Program-made: the position numbers and the translations under genes
Assembly: GCF_017377655.1 (NCBI RefSeq)
Contig: NZ_JAFREL010000004.1
Location: 109,722 to 173,721, forward strand
Source: Candidatus Enterococcus ferrettii
GTDB lineage: Bacteria > Bacillota > Bacilli > Lactobacillales > Enterococcaceae
Direction: 5' to 3'
DNA: 64,000 bases
Notes under the pieces: generated by a model
Told to the model about the DNA's origin: nothing
Seen by the model: only the letters and a program-made list of their open reading frames with translations
The model's database searches: none
Shown here: piece by piece, positions 32,351 through 40,996 of the stretch
How the letters are laid out: every line of letters begins with the position of its first letter
Position numbering within the stretch: position 1 is the first letter of the stretch

Positions 32351-33961
32351 ATGGATAAGAAACCTAAATACACATTATACAAGGTAGCCTTTTTCCCAGC
32401 GATGGCCATCCTGCTGGTTGAAATTATTTTTGGCATCTTCTTCCAAGAACAATTCGGTTCTCTGCTAAACAATGCCATCTATTTTGTCGGTGATAACTTT
32501 GGCTGGTTTATCAACACTTTGTCAGTGGTCTCCATCTTCACTGCATTAGCGTTCATTCTGTTCAAATTCGGCGATATCAAAATTGGCGGACCTGAGGCCA
32601 AACCCGATTTCAAATTTCATAACTGGTGCTTTATGGCTATCTGCGGCGGCATCGGCTGTGGTGTTCTATTCTGGGCACTTGGTGAGCCAATGTTCCACTT
32701 TATGACTCCGCCTGTATCTGCTGGAGTGGAGGCCGGTTCAAGAGGAGCGGCAATTTTTGCGGTCAGTCAGGCTATGTTTGATTGGACCTTTGTTCAATAT
32801 TGTCTCTATTCTTTATGTGGAGTCGTCTTTGCACTGATCTCCTATAATTTAAAAATGAATCTCTCCTTTGGTTCATTAATTGAGTGTACCTTCAAGCGTC
32901 GCATCCCATGGTTAAATGCGCTCGTTCACATCATCGCTATCTTTTGTCTTGCTAGTGCTGTTTCTAATTCGATGGGAGCAGGTTTGCTGCAATTAGGAGC
33001 TGGCTTTGAAAGTATTTTTAACATTCAGCAAGGTCCCGTGATTTGGTTGATTCTAGCTGTTGGAGTAGGTATGTTTTTCATTTTAACTTGTATTGCCGGC
33101 ATGTCAAAAGGCTTAAAAAACCTGTCCAATGTCACCATGGTTATTTTTGCCTGCTTGCTGGTTTATATCCTATTTGCTGGTGATGCTCAGTTTATTGGCA
33201 AAATAAGCACTGAATCGGTCGGTTACATGTTCGACAACTTCTTCACCATGATCACCCGCAACAATACGTTAGCCCCTCAAGACCAATGGGCCAATGAGTG
33301 GAGCATTACTATTTGGAATTCTTTCTTTATCTATGCGCCTGTCATCGGTATGTTTCTGGCGCGCATGGCTAAGGGACGAACGGTTCGTCAATTTTTGCTG
33401 GTTAATATCCTAGTGCCATCGATCTTCTGTATTGTTTGGATTGGTGTATTTGGCGGAATGGCCATGCACGTTCAAACCTCTGGACAGCTGGATATTTGGG
33501 AAATGATTCATACAAGCGGCATGCAAACCACTGTTTATCAAGTATTGACTACCTTGCCTTTTGGACAGATTGCCATCTTTATTTTTCTGATCGCCGTCAT
33601 CTGTTCTTTCTGTACTTTAGCGGATCCCATGTGCTCTGTTTTATCCTCCCTATGTGTCTGCACGATGCAAATTGACGATGAACCACCCAAAAACATTAAG
33701 ATTTTGATGGGGGTAATTGTTACATCTATCGCTTACCTGTTGGTTTCTTCTGGAGGCATGGACTCAGTGAAGGGGTTGCTGAACATCGGAGGTATTCTCA
33801 TGACTATTCCAACTGCTTGGTGCTTCATTGAGCTCTTCCGCCAGTCTTCTTACTTGTTGACCCTGAAGGGCAATATGCCTCCTGAAAAACAAACGAAGAA
33901 AGAAAAAAGGGGCCACAGCACTATTGCGGAAAATAACCTATTCAACGAAGAAAGTATCTAA
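32351..33961 (+). CDS. BCCT-family transporter (betaine/carnitine/choline type)
   Basis: 536 residues with about twelve helices. The BCCT quaternary-amine site region is visible as Trp-Gly... equivalents: Phe-Trp-Ala-Leu-Gly-Glu-Pro-Met near 105, Phe-Asp-Trp-Thr-Phe near 140, and Glu-Trp-Ser-Ile-Thr-Ile-Trp-Asn-Ser-Phe-Phe near 318. The family carries compounds with a quaternary ammonium group or related zwitterions by H+/Na+ symport or exchange. It follows the GRE operon in the same direction after a hairpin, so its substrate may be the compound handled by the GRE. Osmoprotectant uptake without a link to the operon is the alternative. Confidence 0.88.
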   Translation: MDKKPKYTLYKVAFFPAMAILLVEIIFGIFFQEQFGSLLNNAIYFVGDNFGWFINTLSVVSIFTALAFILFKFGDIKIGGPEAKPDFKFHNWCFMAICGGIGCGVLFWALGEPMFHFMTPPVSAGVEAGSRGAAIFAVSQAMFDWTFVQYCLYSLCGVVFALISYNLKMNLSFGSLIECTFKRRIPWLNALVHIIAIFCLASAVSNSMGAGLLQLGAGFESIFNIQQGPVIWLILAVGVGMFFILTCIAGMSKGLKNLSNVTMVIFACLLVYILFAGDAQFIGKISTESVGYMFDNFFTMITRNNTLAPQDQWANEWSITIWNSFFIYAPVIGMFLARMAKGRTVRQFLLVNILVPSIFCIVWIGVFGGMAMHVQTSGQLDIWEMIHTSGMQTTVYQVLTTLPFGQIAIFIFLIAVICSFCTLADPMCSVLSSLCVCTMQIDDEPPKNIKILMGVIVTSIAYLLVSSGGMDSVKGLLNIGGILMTIPTAWCFIELFRQSSYLLTLKGNMPPEKQTKKEKRGHSTIAENNLFNEESI

Positions 33962-33983
33962 TTTGAATAGGTTTGACTAACGG

Positions 33984-34024
33984 CCTAAGCTGGCTTAAGA
34001 ACAATCTTCTTAGTCCAGCTTAGG
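33984..34024. terminator. Bidirectional terminator
   Basis: The stem CCTAAGCTGG / CCAGCTTAGG with an inner CTTAAGA/TCTTCTTAG pairing is followed by TTTCTT. It lies between the convergent BCCT and AraC genes. Confidence 0.8.
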
Positions 34025-34036
34025 TTTCTTACATCT

Positions 34037-34897
34037 TTATTTTTGCTTTACAGCAAGCCAAATTTCACTGTAAGCCATCTTTGAATCATCGCCAAATCTG
34101 ATAAAAGAAATTTCCGGTGCTTCAACTAATTCATAGTCAGAAGATGGCAACCATTCCATGTAGATTTTTTTCCAGGTTTCCTGCAGGGTATTAGGAAAAA
34201 TTCCCTCAATTGGAAAAATAGCCCATGTATGGCTGGGAATAAGTATTTCTTCTAAGTCCTCGAAAGGGTTCTCTTTAGTCGTAGCACATCCAATCATGTA
34301 AGTCAGTTCCCCGACCTCCCGAGAACGTTCTTGATCAAAATTATACGAGGCATTCAGTACTTGATGGGGGTATAGATCTCCTAGTTTATGCATGTTTGCT
34401 TTTTGCTGCGGAGTGAGGCTTTCCGTCAACTGACGGATCGCTTGATTCTCCCCTTCAAACTGGTAAGGAACTCTTTGGGATACTCCGATTAAACGGAATG
34501 CTGCTTTTTCTTCAATTTTAAATTTCATTGAACTTCCTCCTTTAACATCGATAAAAAATGAGAGCTTAGGAAAGGATTTTTGAATGTTGTTTTTGCTAAC
34601 CTCTGAAGGTGAATACCCACTCCACTCACGAAAAGCCCGAGAAAAACCTTCAACTGTTTGATAACCGTACTTAAAAGCCACTTCTGTTACTTTTTCACCA
34701 AATATCAGATCTCTATTAGCCAATGCTAGCTTTCTATTTTTAATGTATTCAAACAAAGTCATCCCTGCAATAAAGGAAAACGTCCGTTTCAAATGGTATT
34801 CCGAAATTCCAATGGCCTTAGCCGCTGCAGAAACGGAAAACTCTTCTGTTAAACGATCCTCAATATACTCAATCAGCTGATTCAAATTCTTTAACAT
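34037..34897 (-). CDS. AraC-family regulator with GyrI-like effector domain
   Basis: 286 residues. Residues 1-105 hold two helix-turn-helix motifs of the AraC type (Ala-Ala-Ala-Lys-Ala-Ile-Gly-Ile-Ser, then Val-Ala-Phe-Lys-Tyr-Gly-Tyr-Gln-Thr-Val-Glu-Gly-Phe-Ser-Arg-Ala-Phe). From about 125 a GyrI-like small-molecule-binding domain follows, as in Rob and BmrR-type proteins. The ATG at 34897 has AAGGAG upstream; the 70-residue longer frame overlaps the divergent promoter. Proteins of this build respond to lipophilic or cationic drugs. It probably controls the divergent alpha/beta hydrolase. Confidence 0.85.
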   Translation of the reverse strand: MLKNLNQLIEYIEDRLTEEFSVSAAAKAIGISEYHLKRTFSFIAGMTLFEYIKNRKLALANRDLIFGEKVTEVAFKYGYQTVEGFSRAFREWSGYSPSEVSKNNIQKSFPKLSFFIDVKGGSSMKFKIEEKAAFRLIGVSQRVPYQFEGENQAIRQLTESLTPQQKANMHKLGDLYPHQVLNASYNFDQERSREVGELTYMIGCATTKENPFEDLEEILIPSHTWAIFPIEGIFPNTLQETWKKIYMEWLPSSDYELVEAPEISFIRFGDDSKMAYSEIWLAVKQK

Positions 34898-35099
34898 ATT
34901 TCCTCTCCTTACTCCTGTTCTTATCTTACCAACGCAGCTGTCAACGTACTTGATATATCTCAGACAGCTTTCATCAAGTCTCATGTCTAGCATACAACAA
35001 GTCAGGCAAAACTCCGATTCCCACTTTTTGATCCTATTCCTTTTCCTGAAAATTTCCTCTATAATTAACTCCAGCAACACCTCAGAAAGGAGCTTCAAC

Positions 35100-35762
35100 A
35101 TGAACATTCAAATAAACGGCATCTCCCTTTTCTACCAAGTAAGCGGCAGCGGCGAACCGATGCTTTTACTCCACGGAAACGGTGAAGATCATCAAATATT
35201 TACTGAACTGGCTGCAAAGCTTGCTGATCACTATACGATTTATGCTATCGACAGCCGAAATCATGGGCAAAGTCAAAAAACTGAGGATTATTCTTACGAA
35301 ACCATGGTGGCGGATATCTACGGCTTTATTAAGGAGCTGAATTTGGGCAAAGTAAATTTAGTCGGCTTTAGTGATGGAGCAATTATTGGGTTGATGTTGG
35401 CCATGAAGAACCCAACGATAATTAAGAAGATGGCCCTGCTGGGAGTTAATCTGAAGCCGGAAGATTTTACTGAAGAGAGCTATCAATATGTGAAGGAAAC
35501 CTATGAAGAAACTAAAGATCCTTTATTTAAATTGATGCTGGAGCAGCCCAACATTGAATTGGAAGACATTCATAAAGTACATGTGCCAACTCTTTTGATA
35601 CGAGCAGATAACGATATTTTCAAACCCGAGACTTACATCAATCTATTGGCGGCACTGCCCAACGCAAGTCTGAAAATCATGAACGGCCATGATCATGCTA
35701 GTTACATTATTCATCAAGAGATGCTCTATCCTCATTTGATGGATTTTTTCAGTAAAAAATAA
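35100..35762 (+). CDS. Alpha/beta hydrolase
   Basis: 220 residues. The family parts are in order: Leu-Leu-His-Gly-Asn-Gly-Glu (oxyanion loop, near 25), Asp-Ser-Arg-Asn-His-Gly-Gln-Ser near 54, nucleophile elbow Gly-Phe-Ser-Asp-Gly with Ser near 97, Arg-Ala-Asp-Asn-Asp for the acid near 167, and Gly-His-Asp-His for the catalytic histidine near 197. The ATG at 35100 has AAAGGAG upstream; the longer frame is a read-through of the promoter. Substrate unknown: an esterase or peroxidase-like hydrolase is possible. Divergent from an AraC/GyrI-like regulator. Confidence 0.88.
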   Translation: MNIQINGISLFYQVSGSGEPMLLLHGNGEDHQIFTELAAKLADHYTIYAIDSRNHGQSQKTEDYSYETMVADIYGFIKELNLGKVNLVGFSDGAIIGLMLAMKNPTIIKKMALLGVNLKPEDFTEESYQYVKETYEETKDPLFKLMLEQPNIELEDIHKVHVPTLLIRADNDIFKPETYINLLAALPNASLKIMNGHDHASYIIHQEMLYPHLMDFFSKK

Positions 35763-35766
35763 TCGC

Positions 35767-35806
35767 AAAGAGTCTCCCTGCTGAATACAACAGAGAGACT
35801 CTTTTT
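35767..35806. terminator. Bidirectional terminator
   Basis: The stem AAAGAGTCTC / GAGACTCTTT is followed by TTTTTC on the plus strand. It separates the convergent hydrolase and EIIA genes. Confidence 0.8.
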
Positions 35807-36271
35807 CTATAAAGTTCCAATCACAGCTTTAACTGTATTGCCTCCTGTTTGAACTTTTAGGAGTTGATCTGCTAAATTCGTAAAAATCACCATAGTTGTA
35901 GAAGGCTTTTGTTCCTTACGTAAATGCTCCAAATCCACTTTAGCCAATTGCGTATCTGCCGTCACAGCATCCCCCTCAGCTACCAAAATGTCAAAGCCTT
36001 CCCCATTTAAAGCAACCGTGTCAATGCCGATATGAATCAATAATTCCAATCCATCATCTGTCACTAAACCAATTGCATGCTTCGTAGGAAAAACGGAAGT
36101 TACCTTGCCAGTCATCGGGGCGTAGATAGCGCCATCTAATGGCTCTACTGCAAATCCGTCTCCCATTGCCTTAGAAGCAAAGACTGGATCGTTGACTGCC
36201 TCAATTGCAATCACTTCACCATTTACCGGACAATAGATTTCTTTTTTATTTTTCTTGAATCGCTTAAACAT
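35807..36271 (-). CDS. PTS EIIA, glucose family
   Basis: 154 residues forming a complete Crr-type EIIA domain. The two active-site histidines lie in Thr-Lys-His-Ala-Ile-Gly and Leu-Ile-His-Ile-Gly-Ile-Asp-Thr. It receives phosphate from HPr and donates it to the EIIB domain of the EIICB encoded two genes upstream. It overlaps the lyase gene by 8 bases, so all three genes form one operon. Confidence 0.92.
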   Translation of the reverse strand: MFKRFKKNKKEIYCPVNGEVIAIEAVNDPVFASKAMGDGFAVEPLDGAIYAPMTGKVTSVFPTKHAIGLVTDDGLELLIHIGIDTVALNGEGFDILVAEGDAVTADTQLAKVDLEHLRKEQKPSTTMVIFTNLADQLLKVQTGGNTVKAVIGTL

Positions 36272-37649
36272 AGACCTTCTCCTTACTTTGGACTTGGTAT
36301 TGATGGATCGCTGATTTTGCCTGCTTCACCATCTGGCGAGCTAGCTGGGCAGATAGTCCAGTATAATTGCTCGGCTGCAGCAGCTCTTCAATTGCTTTCT
36401 CAGAAAAGAAACTGCGAATCAGCTCATTGCCTAACAATAGCTCTCGATAGCTTGTATTAGTCAGCTCAGCTTCAATCGCCAACTCGTAAATCAGCTCGTG
36501 AGCTTGATCTTTACCAATATGCGGAGCAAGCTGCATCATGATATATTCACTATTGTCTAAGCCTTGATTCAACGCTGCATTGGCCTTCATCCGTTCTTCA
36601 TTGATAGTCAAGGTACGGGATAATTCTTCGGCTCGCATTAGAATCTCCGTCATCAGCTCTAATGCCTGATTCATCACACCATCAAACAACATATTAGAGG
36701 TGCTATCTGCTTCAAAAGGCCGGGCAGACGAACAATAGGCTACGGTAGAAAGAGAGTAAAGCATTTGTGCATTGGCAATTATCCCCTTCGACAATTTAGG
36801 ATTGATTTTGTGAGGCATCGTGCTGCTGCCGACCGTTCCATTAGTAAAGCCTTCTGCTACTTCACCGAACTCTTCAATAGAAGTTTGGAAAACCTCTTCG
36901 GCAACCTTATGAAGATTATTTGCCAGCAGCTGAAGCGTATTAATATACTCAATTTTTGGTGAACTGATCGTACGTGAAGGAATCAGCATCGGCTCCAGTC
37001 CCAAAATTTCTGCTACTCGTTTTTGGACAGCAATACCGACCTCACCTGTAGAATTAAAGGCCCCTACTGCTCCTCCCATCATCGCGGTGAAAACACGTTT
37101 TTCGACTTCCTGCATCCGTTCCAAGGACATCAGCAATTCAGAAATCCAAACAGATACCTTATAGCCATAAGTAATGGGAATCGCATGTTTTCCGTGGGTT
37201 CTGCCAGCCATTACCGTATCGGCATGCTTTTCCGCTAAGCTGCTTAGATTTTCCACAATTTCAACCACATAGGCTAGAAATTTTTGATGAATTTTTTTCA
37301 TTAATACATTCTGTGCAGTCTGCTGGATATTTTGCGTTGTCGCTCCATAATGGATATATTTTCCACTTTCTTCATCACAGGCCATTACGAAAACTTTTAA
37401 AAAAGGAACAAAGCCATGTCCAACTCTTTGATAGATTTCATCCATCTTTTCTAGGTCAATATTTTCAATTCGCGCCTTAGCATTAATTTGCTCAGCAGCT
37501 TCTTTTGGAATAACCCCTAACTCTCCTTGAGCTTGGGCCAGCGCCGCTTCCACCTGAAGCCACGCCTGATATTTTTCCTCTTGACTAAACAATTGCTTGA
37601 TTCCCTTATCATCTAGGGTTTTACTTTTTGAATCGTAAAGTGCTCTCAT
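36264..37649 (-). CDS. Fumarase/adenylosuccinate-lyase superfamily enzyme in a PTS operon
   Basis: 461 residues. The superfamily signature Gly-Ser-Ser-Thr-Met-Pro-His-Lys-Ile-Asn-Pro is intact near residue 270. The other two conserved regions are Ala-Gly-Arg-Thr-His-Gly near 143 and His-Tyr-Gly-Ala-Thr-Thr-Gln-Asn near 88. Members cleave C-N or C-O bonds with release of fumarate, or cycloisomerise carboxymuconate. It is unlikely to be the housekeeping PurB because it sits between EIICB and EIIA genes of a glucose-family PTS. The ATG at 37649 follows AGGTGA. It may cleave a sugar-amino-acid (for example aspartyl) conjugate brought in by the PTS; that is inference. Confidence 0.85.
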   Translation of the reverse strand: MRALYDSKSKTLDDKGIKQLFSQEEKYQAWLQVEAALAQAQGELGVIPKEAAEQINAKARIENIDLEKMDEIYQRVGHGFVPFLKVFVMACDEESGKYIHYGATTQNIQQTAQNVLMKKIHQKFLAYVVEIVENLSSLAEKHADTVMAGRTHGKHAIPITYGYKVSVWISELLMSLERMQEVEKRVFTAMMGGAVGAFNSTGEVGIAVQKRVAEILGLEPMLIPSRTISSPKIEYINTLQLLANNLHKVAEEVFQTSIEEFGEVAEGFTNGTVGSSTMPHKINPKLSKGIIANAQMLYSLSTVAYCSSARPFEADSTSNMLFDGVMNQALELMTEILMRAEELSRTLTINEERMKANAALNQGLDNSEYIMMQLAPHIGKDQAHELIYELAIEAELTNTSYRELLLGNELIRSFFSEKAIEELLQPSNYTGLSAQLARQMVKQAKSAIHQYQVQSKEKVYV

Positions 37650-37659
37650 CAACGGTCAC

Positions 37660-39216
37660 CTATCCTTTTTTCAACGCTTCGTCTACGGCATTTCTGACGA
37701 ATTCAACATACGGTCCAAAAACAACATGAATATGATTTTCCTGTGGGAAGAAAACCCCAGAGGTACCAGAATTTTTCAACTCCTCCACATTCACCTTGGA
37801 TTGATCAACCAAGTCAATTCGTAAACGAGACACACAATTGTCAACATTTTTAATATTGGCCTTTCCACCAAGTGCTGGCAGCACAATATCGGCGATTTCA
37901 TCAAATTTCTTCTCAGCTAACAAGGTGTTGTCCTTCAGTCCTTTTTCTCGACCCAAGGTTTCTAAATTAAATTTCTTAATAGCAAATTTAAAGACAAAGT
38001 AGAAGACCACAAAGTTGATGACTCCTAAAATAATCAAATTGATCCAGTTAGTATTCTCATACATCAAGCCAAAAATTCCGAAGTCAAAAATCGTTCCGCG
38101 GATATAACCGATTCCGATATTTAAGAAATTCAACGGAATCGCCATTACGCCACACAGCAACGCATAAACTGCGAACAGCTGCGGTGCAATAAATAGGAAG
38201 GAGAATTCTAGCGGTTCCGTAATATTCCCTAGAAAAGCCGTCAATACAACGGTCAGAATTGCCCCTTTAGCAATCTTTTTGTTGTCAGCAAACGCTGTGT
38301 GATACATAGCCAATCCAATCGCTGGTACGCGGAACAGCGTGGTCAGCATTTGACCTGTAGCTAAATATTTAAACAAATCAGGTGCCAGACTCCATGCCGG
38401 ATTATCGGGTCCAAGATCAAACAAGACTTTATTGGCAGCATTTAAAATTCCGATGTACTGCTGACCATCAATCATATACACCCCACCTGCTTCAGTAAAA
38501 CGAACAATCGAGGCTAACACATGATGCAAGCCAAAAGGGATCAACGCACGATGCGCTACCCAGTAGGCACCCACCCCAAACACATCATTCATAAAGATTG
38601 GTGAGATCATAATCAGGAATTTTGTGAACAACCCCCAAATAACCGGAATAACAAAGCCCAACGGAATCATGAAGAAAAACGTCGCAATCGGTACAAATTT
38701 CTTGCCGCCGAAAAAGGCAAAAGCCAAAGGCAGCTGGGTTTTGTAAAATTTATCGGTACACTTGGCTGCAACCAAGCCGGCAATAATCCCGCCAGCTGCA
38801 TCCAGCTTCAAGGTTTGAACGCCTAAAACCATTCCCTGACCAACGGCTGCCATATTTTCGGCATCAGCTAACGCACCCGTCAAAGTCAGATAAACATTTA
38901 CAACAACCAATAGGGTCACATAGCCTAACACTGCTGAAAAAATTGCGATCCCTTTATCCACTTTTGACATTCCATACGCGACACCCATCGCAAACAGCAA
39001 CGGAATATTTTCAAAAACAACACTGGTTATGGTTTTTAAACTATTAATAATGGCTTGGACTGCAGGATCTCCTAAAAAAGCAACCTGCTCAATCATATAA
39101 CTTTGCGATAAGGCATTGGTTAATCCCATTACCATTCCGATTGGTGCCATTACCGCAATCGGCAGCAGCAAGGATCGGCCAAACTTTTGAATCCCCTTCT
39201 TCATCTGATCTTTCAT
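37660..39216 (-). CDS. PTS EIICB, glucose family
   Basis: 518 residues. About ten membrane segments of the glucose-family EIIC domain come first: Phe-Gly-Arg-Ser-Leu-Leu-Leu-Pro-Ile-Ala-Val, then Pro-Phe-Gly-Leu-His-His-Val in the middle and Asn-Ile-Thr-Glu-Pro-Leu-Glu-Phe late. A C-terminal EIIB domain follows with the phosphorylated cysteine in Asp-Asn-Cys-Val-Ser-Arg-Leu-Arg. The ATG at 39216 has GAGGAGG upstream. Relatives carry glucose, GlcNAc, maltose or glucosamine. Co-transcribed with a lyase and EIIA and divergent from a PRD-type regulator, it probably takes up an unusual glucosyl compound. Confidence 0.9.
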   Translation of the reverse strand: MKDQMKKGIQKFGRSLLLPIAVMAPIGMVMGLTNALSQSYMIEQVAFLGDPAVQAIINSLKTITSVVFENIPLLFAMGVAYGMSKVDKGIAIFSAVLGYVTLLVVVNVYLTLTGALADAENMAAVGQGMVLGVQTLKLDAAGGIIAGLVAAKCTDKFYKTQLPLAFAFFGGKKFVPIATFFFMIPLGFVIPVIWGLFTKFLIMISPIFMNDVFGVGAYWVAHRALIPFGLHHVLASIVRFTEAGGVYMIDGQQYIGILNAANKVLFDLGPDNPAWSLAPDLFKYLATGQMLTTLFRVPAIGLAMYHTAFADNKKIAKGAILTVVLTAFLGNITEPLEFSFLFIAPQLFAVYALLCGVMAIPLNFLNIGIGYIRGTIFDFGIFGLMYENTNWINLIILGVINFVVFYFVFKFAIKKFNLETLGREKGLKDNTLLAEKKFDEIADIVLPALGGKANIKNVDNCVSRLRIDLVDQSKVNVEELKNSGTSGVFFPQENHIHVVFGPYVEFVRNAVDEALKKG

Positions 39217-39260
39217 TTTCTTTTCCTCCTCAGGTATTTCCTTTACAAACATAGTGTAAG

Positions 39261-39269
39261 CGGTAACCG
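39261..39269. promoter_or_regulatory. Candidate operator in the divergent PTS/regulator region
   Basis: The palindrome CGGTAACCG lies in the likely promoter of the EIICB operon (minus-strand TTGTTG-N17-TACACT overlaps it). Regulator unknown. Confidence 0.35.
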
Positions 39270-39356
39270 ATTATGCAACAAGGTCATCATCTGCTTCTAG
39301 TTTTTTTCAAGAATTGACCATGCTATACTGGCAGTGACGACAAAGGAGGTCCAACC

Positions 39357-40898
39357 ATGACCATTAACTCATTTGATTTATATTTGGCCAATCGTATCCA
39401 AGAAAAGCAGCGTATGACTATTGATCAACTGGTAAAAAAATTAGAACGTTCACCTGCTACTATTCGGCGATCCGTTCAATCTATCAATGAGTATTTACCA
39501 AAAGAGGATCAATTTCTGATTACCGATTCGACAGTAGTCAGCCAGCTTAGCTACCATACCTTAATTCAGTTTATTCAATCACTGGAGCTGATGGACTTTG
39601 CTGCCAGTGTTGAAGAACGCTTTGAGTACTTCCTAACCTTGAGTATTTTGTATCCTTCAGTCAATCTTTCCAATCTTTACGAAAAAATCCAGGTTAGTCA
39701 ATCCACTAAGAAAAAGGACCGCATCTTTTTTAAAGAGACCTTGGAAAAACACGGCTTGCAATTAGAAGCCTTGCGGGGAAAAGGAACCACAATTGTTGGT
39801 GATGAGCTGGCCTTTCGTATCTTAGTAACCAAAATTTTAAGCAAAACAATTGAAATCAACGCTCAAAGCGAAATTATCCCAAGACAGGCGAATACACCGC
39901 TGCAAAATCTTATTTTCGCAGAAGCCCAAAAACTTTGGCAGGATAACGCTAGTCCCTTAACAACTTTCCTAAAGGAGCAGCAGCTTCAATTTAATTATAC
40001 AGCAACTAAATTTTTGTTTACTTACACTTATTTGAGTATTGAGCGATTAGCTAGAGAGCACACCATTGAAGAAATGCACGAATTTATCGTAGCTCCGCCG
40101 GTTTATCACTTTTTCCAAACCCAGCTGGAGGATCAAGCCTTCAGCAGTGTGTTAGCCAGCTTGGACAATGATGGGCAAGCGATTTACCAAACCAATTCCT
40201 TTATTCATCAACTTGCTACTCAATTGGCAGACTATGTAGAAGAACGTATTTTGACTACCTTTTACACAAAAGAAAGTCTGATTCAGGAGCTGGAGCATTA
40301 TTTATCCAAATGTCTTTTTCGCAACCGCTTGAATTTTGATTTTTATGACAATAAATTAGACGATGTGAAGCTAGAATTCTCTTTTTTGTTCCAATTAGTA
40401 GAATACTTTTACGAAACCCAGCTAGCTGCCAGCTTCCGCCTAGATGAGTACCAGCTGAGTACACTAACTCTATTGTTTAGGGAACATGTACTAAAAAATA
40501 AGATTGCGGGACGCAACCGAAAGAAAATCATGATTGTCACTAATTCGGCCAAAGAAAAAAGTGATTTCTTCGCCCAGCAGCTCAGCTACTATTTTGATAC
40601 AGAAGTAGTTGGCTATCTAAATTTACATGAAATCCATCGATTAAGTGCATTCAAATTTGATCATTTAATTACCTTTTCTAATCGGATTTCTTCCATTCTC
40701 ACGGAGAGCAGTTACCCTAATATCAAATTGAATTACTATCTTCACGAAGAGGACCGGAAATATCTAATGAAGCTGAATTTTTCACTGAACTCCCAGCGAA
40801 AGCTGATCAGCGAAGATTTTACTAAAGAAATTAGCGCTGTACCTTCTGAACAGCTGAAAGATTTCTTGCAAAAATACTACTCTGATTTCTTCGTGTAG
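39357..40898 (+). CDS. PRD/BglG-like transcriptional regulator of the PTS-lyase operon
   Basis: 513 residues. The N-terminal helix-turn-helix (Leu-Glu-Arg-Ser-Pro-Ala-Thr-Ile-Arg-Arg-Ser, about 29-39) and a second winged-helix region (about 75-155) resemble Mga/MtlR-type activators. A long helical middle part (about 180-380) corresponds to PRDs. A C-terminal alpha/beta segment opening Lys-Lys-Ile-Met-Ile-Val-Thr-Asn-Ser looks like a degenerate EIIB without the cysteine loop. It has AAAGGAGG upstream and is divergent from the EIICB-lyase-EIIA operon, its likely target. Confidence 0.8.
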   Translation: MTINSFDLYLANRIQEKQRMTIDQLVKKLERSPATIRRSVQSINEYLPKEDQFLITDSTVVSQLSYHTLIQFIQSLELMDFAASVEERFEYFLTLSILYPSVNLSNLYEKIQVSQSTKKKDRIFFKETLEKHGLQLEALRGKGTTIVGDELAFRILVTKILSKTIEINAQSEIIPRQANTPLQNLIFAEAQKLWQDNASPLTTFLKEQQLQFNYTATKFLFTYTYLSIERLAREHTIEEMHEFIVAPPVYHFFQTQLEDQAFSSVLASLDNDGQAIYQTNSFIHQLATQLADYVEERILTTFYTKESLIQELEHYLSKCLFRNRLNFDFYDNKLDDVKLEFSFLFQLVEYFYETQLAASFRLDEYQLSTLTLLFREHVLKNKIAGRNRKKIMIVTNSAKEKSDFFAQQLSYYFDTEVVGYLNLHEIHRLSAFKFDHLITFSNRISSILTESSYPNIKLNYYLHEEDRKYLMKLNFSLNSQRKLISEDFTKEISAVPSEQLKDFLQKYYSDFFV

Positions 40899-40902
40899 AC
40901 TC

Positions 40903-40942
40903 AACAAGAGCTGCGATCCTTTTTTTGATCGCAGCTCTTGTT
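40903..40942 (+). terminator. Rho-independent terminator
   Basis: A perfect 16-base stem AACAAGAGCTGCGATC / GATCGCAGCTCTTGTT follows the regulator stop codon and ends in TT. Confidence 0.85.
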
Positions 40943-40953
40943 TTGCTTGAAAC

Positions 40954-40989
40954 GAAAAAAAAAGCACTCCTGAAAAATTCAGGGATGCT
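40954..40989 (-). terminator. Terminator of the ArsB-like permease unit
   Basis: The minus-strand stem AGCA..CCTGAA / TTCAGG..TGCT is followed by a long T-run. It lies directly after the decayed membrane gene. Confidence 0.75.
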
Positions 40990-40996
40990 GCCTAGA

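Noticed and set aside
26650..33961. Plain annotation as trans-4-hydroxyproline dehydratase pathway (hypD-proC)
   Set aside because: GRE size, Cys/Glu site and a ProC-like gene fit, but the HypD tyrosine position is alanine and the reductase lacks P5C-reductase signatures. Kept as a relative, not an identity.
26650..33961. Choline TMA-lyase (CutC) system, prompted by the BCCT transporter
   Set aside because: No microcompartment shell genes or other cut-cluster genes are present, and the sequence around the active site is closer to HypD-type enzymes.
34898..35107. N-terminal extension of the AraC regulator across the divergent promoter
   Set aside because: It would cover the hydrolase start region and has no ribosome site; AAGGAG precedes the internal ATG at 34897.
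36264..37649. Housekeeping adenylosuccinate lyase (purB)
   Set aside because: It is embedded in a PTS operon with overlapping genes and has no purine genes nearby.
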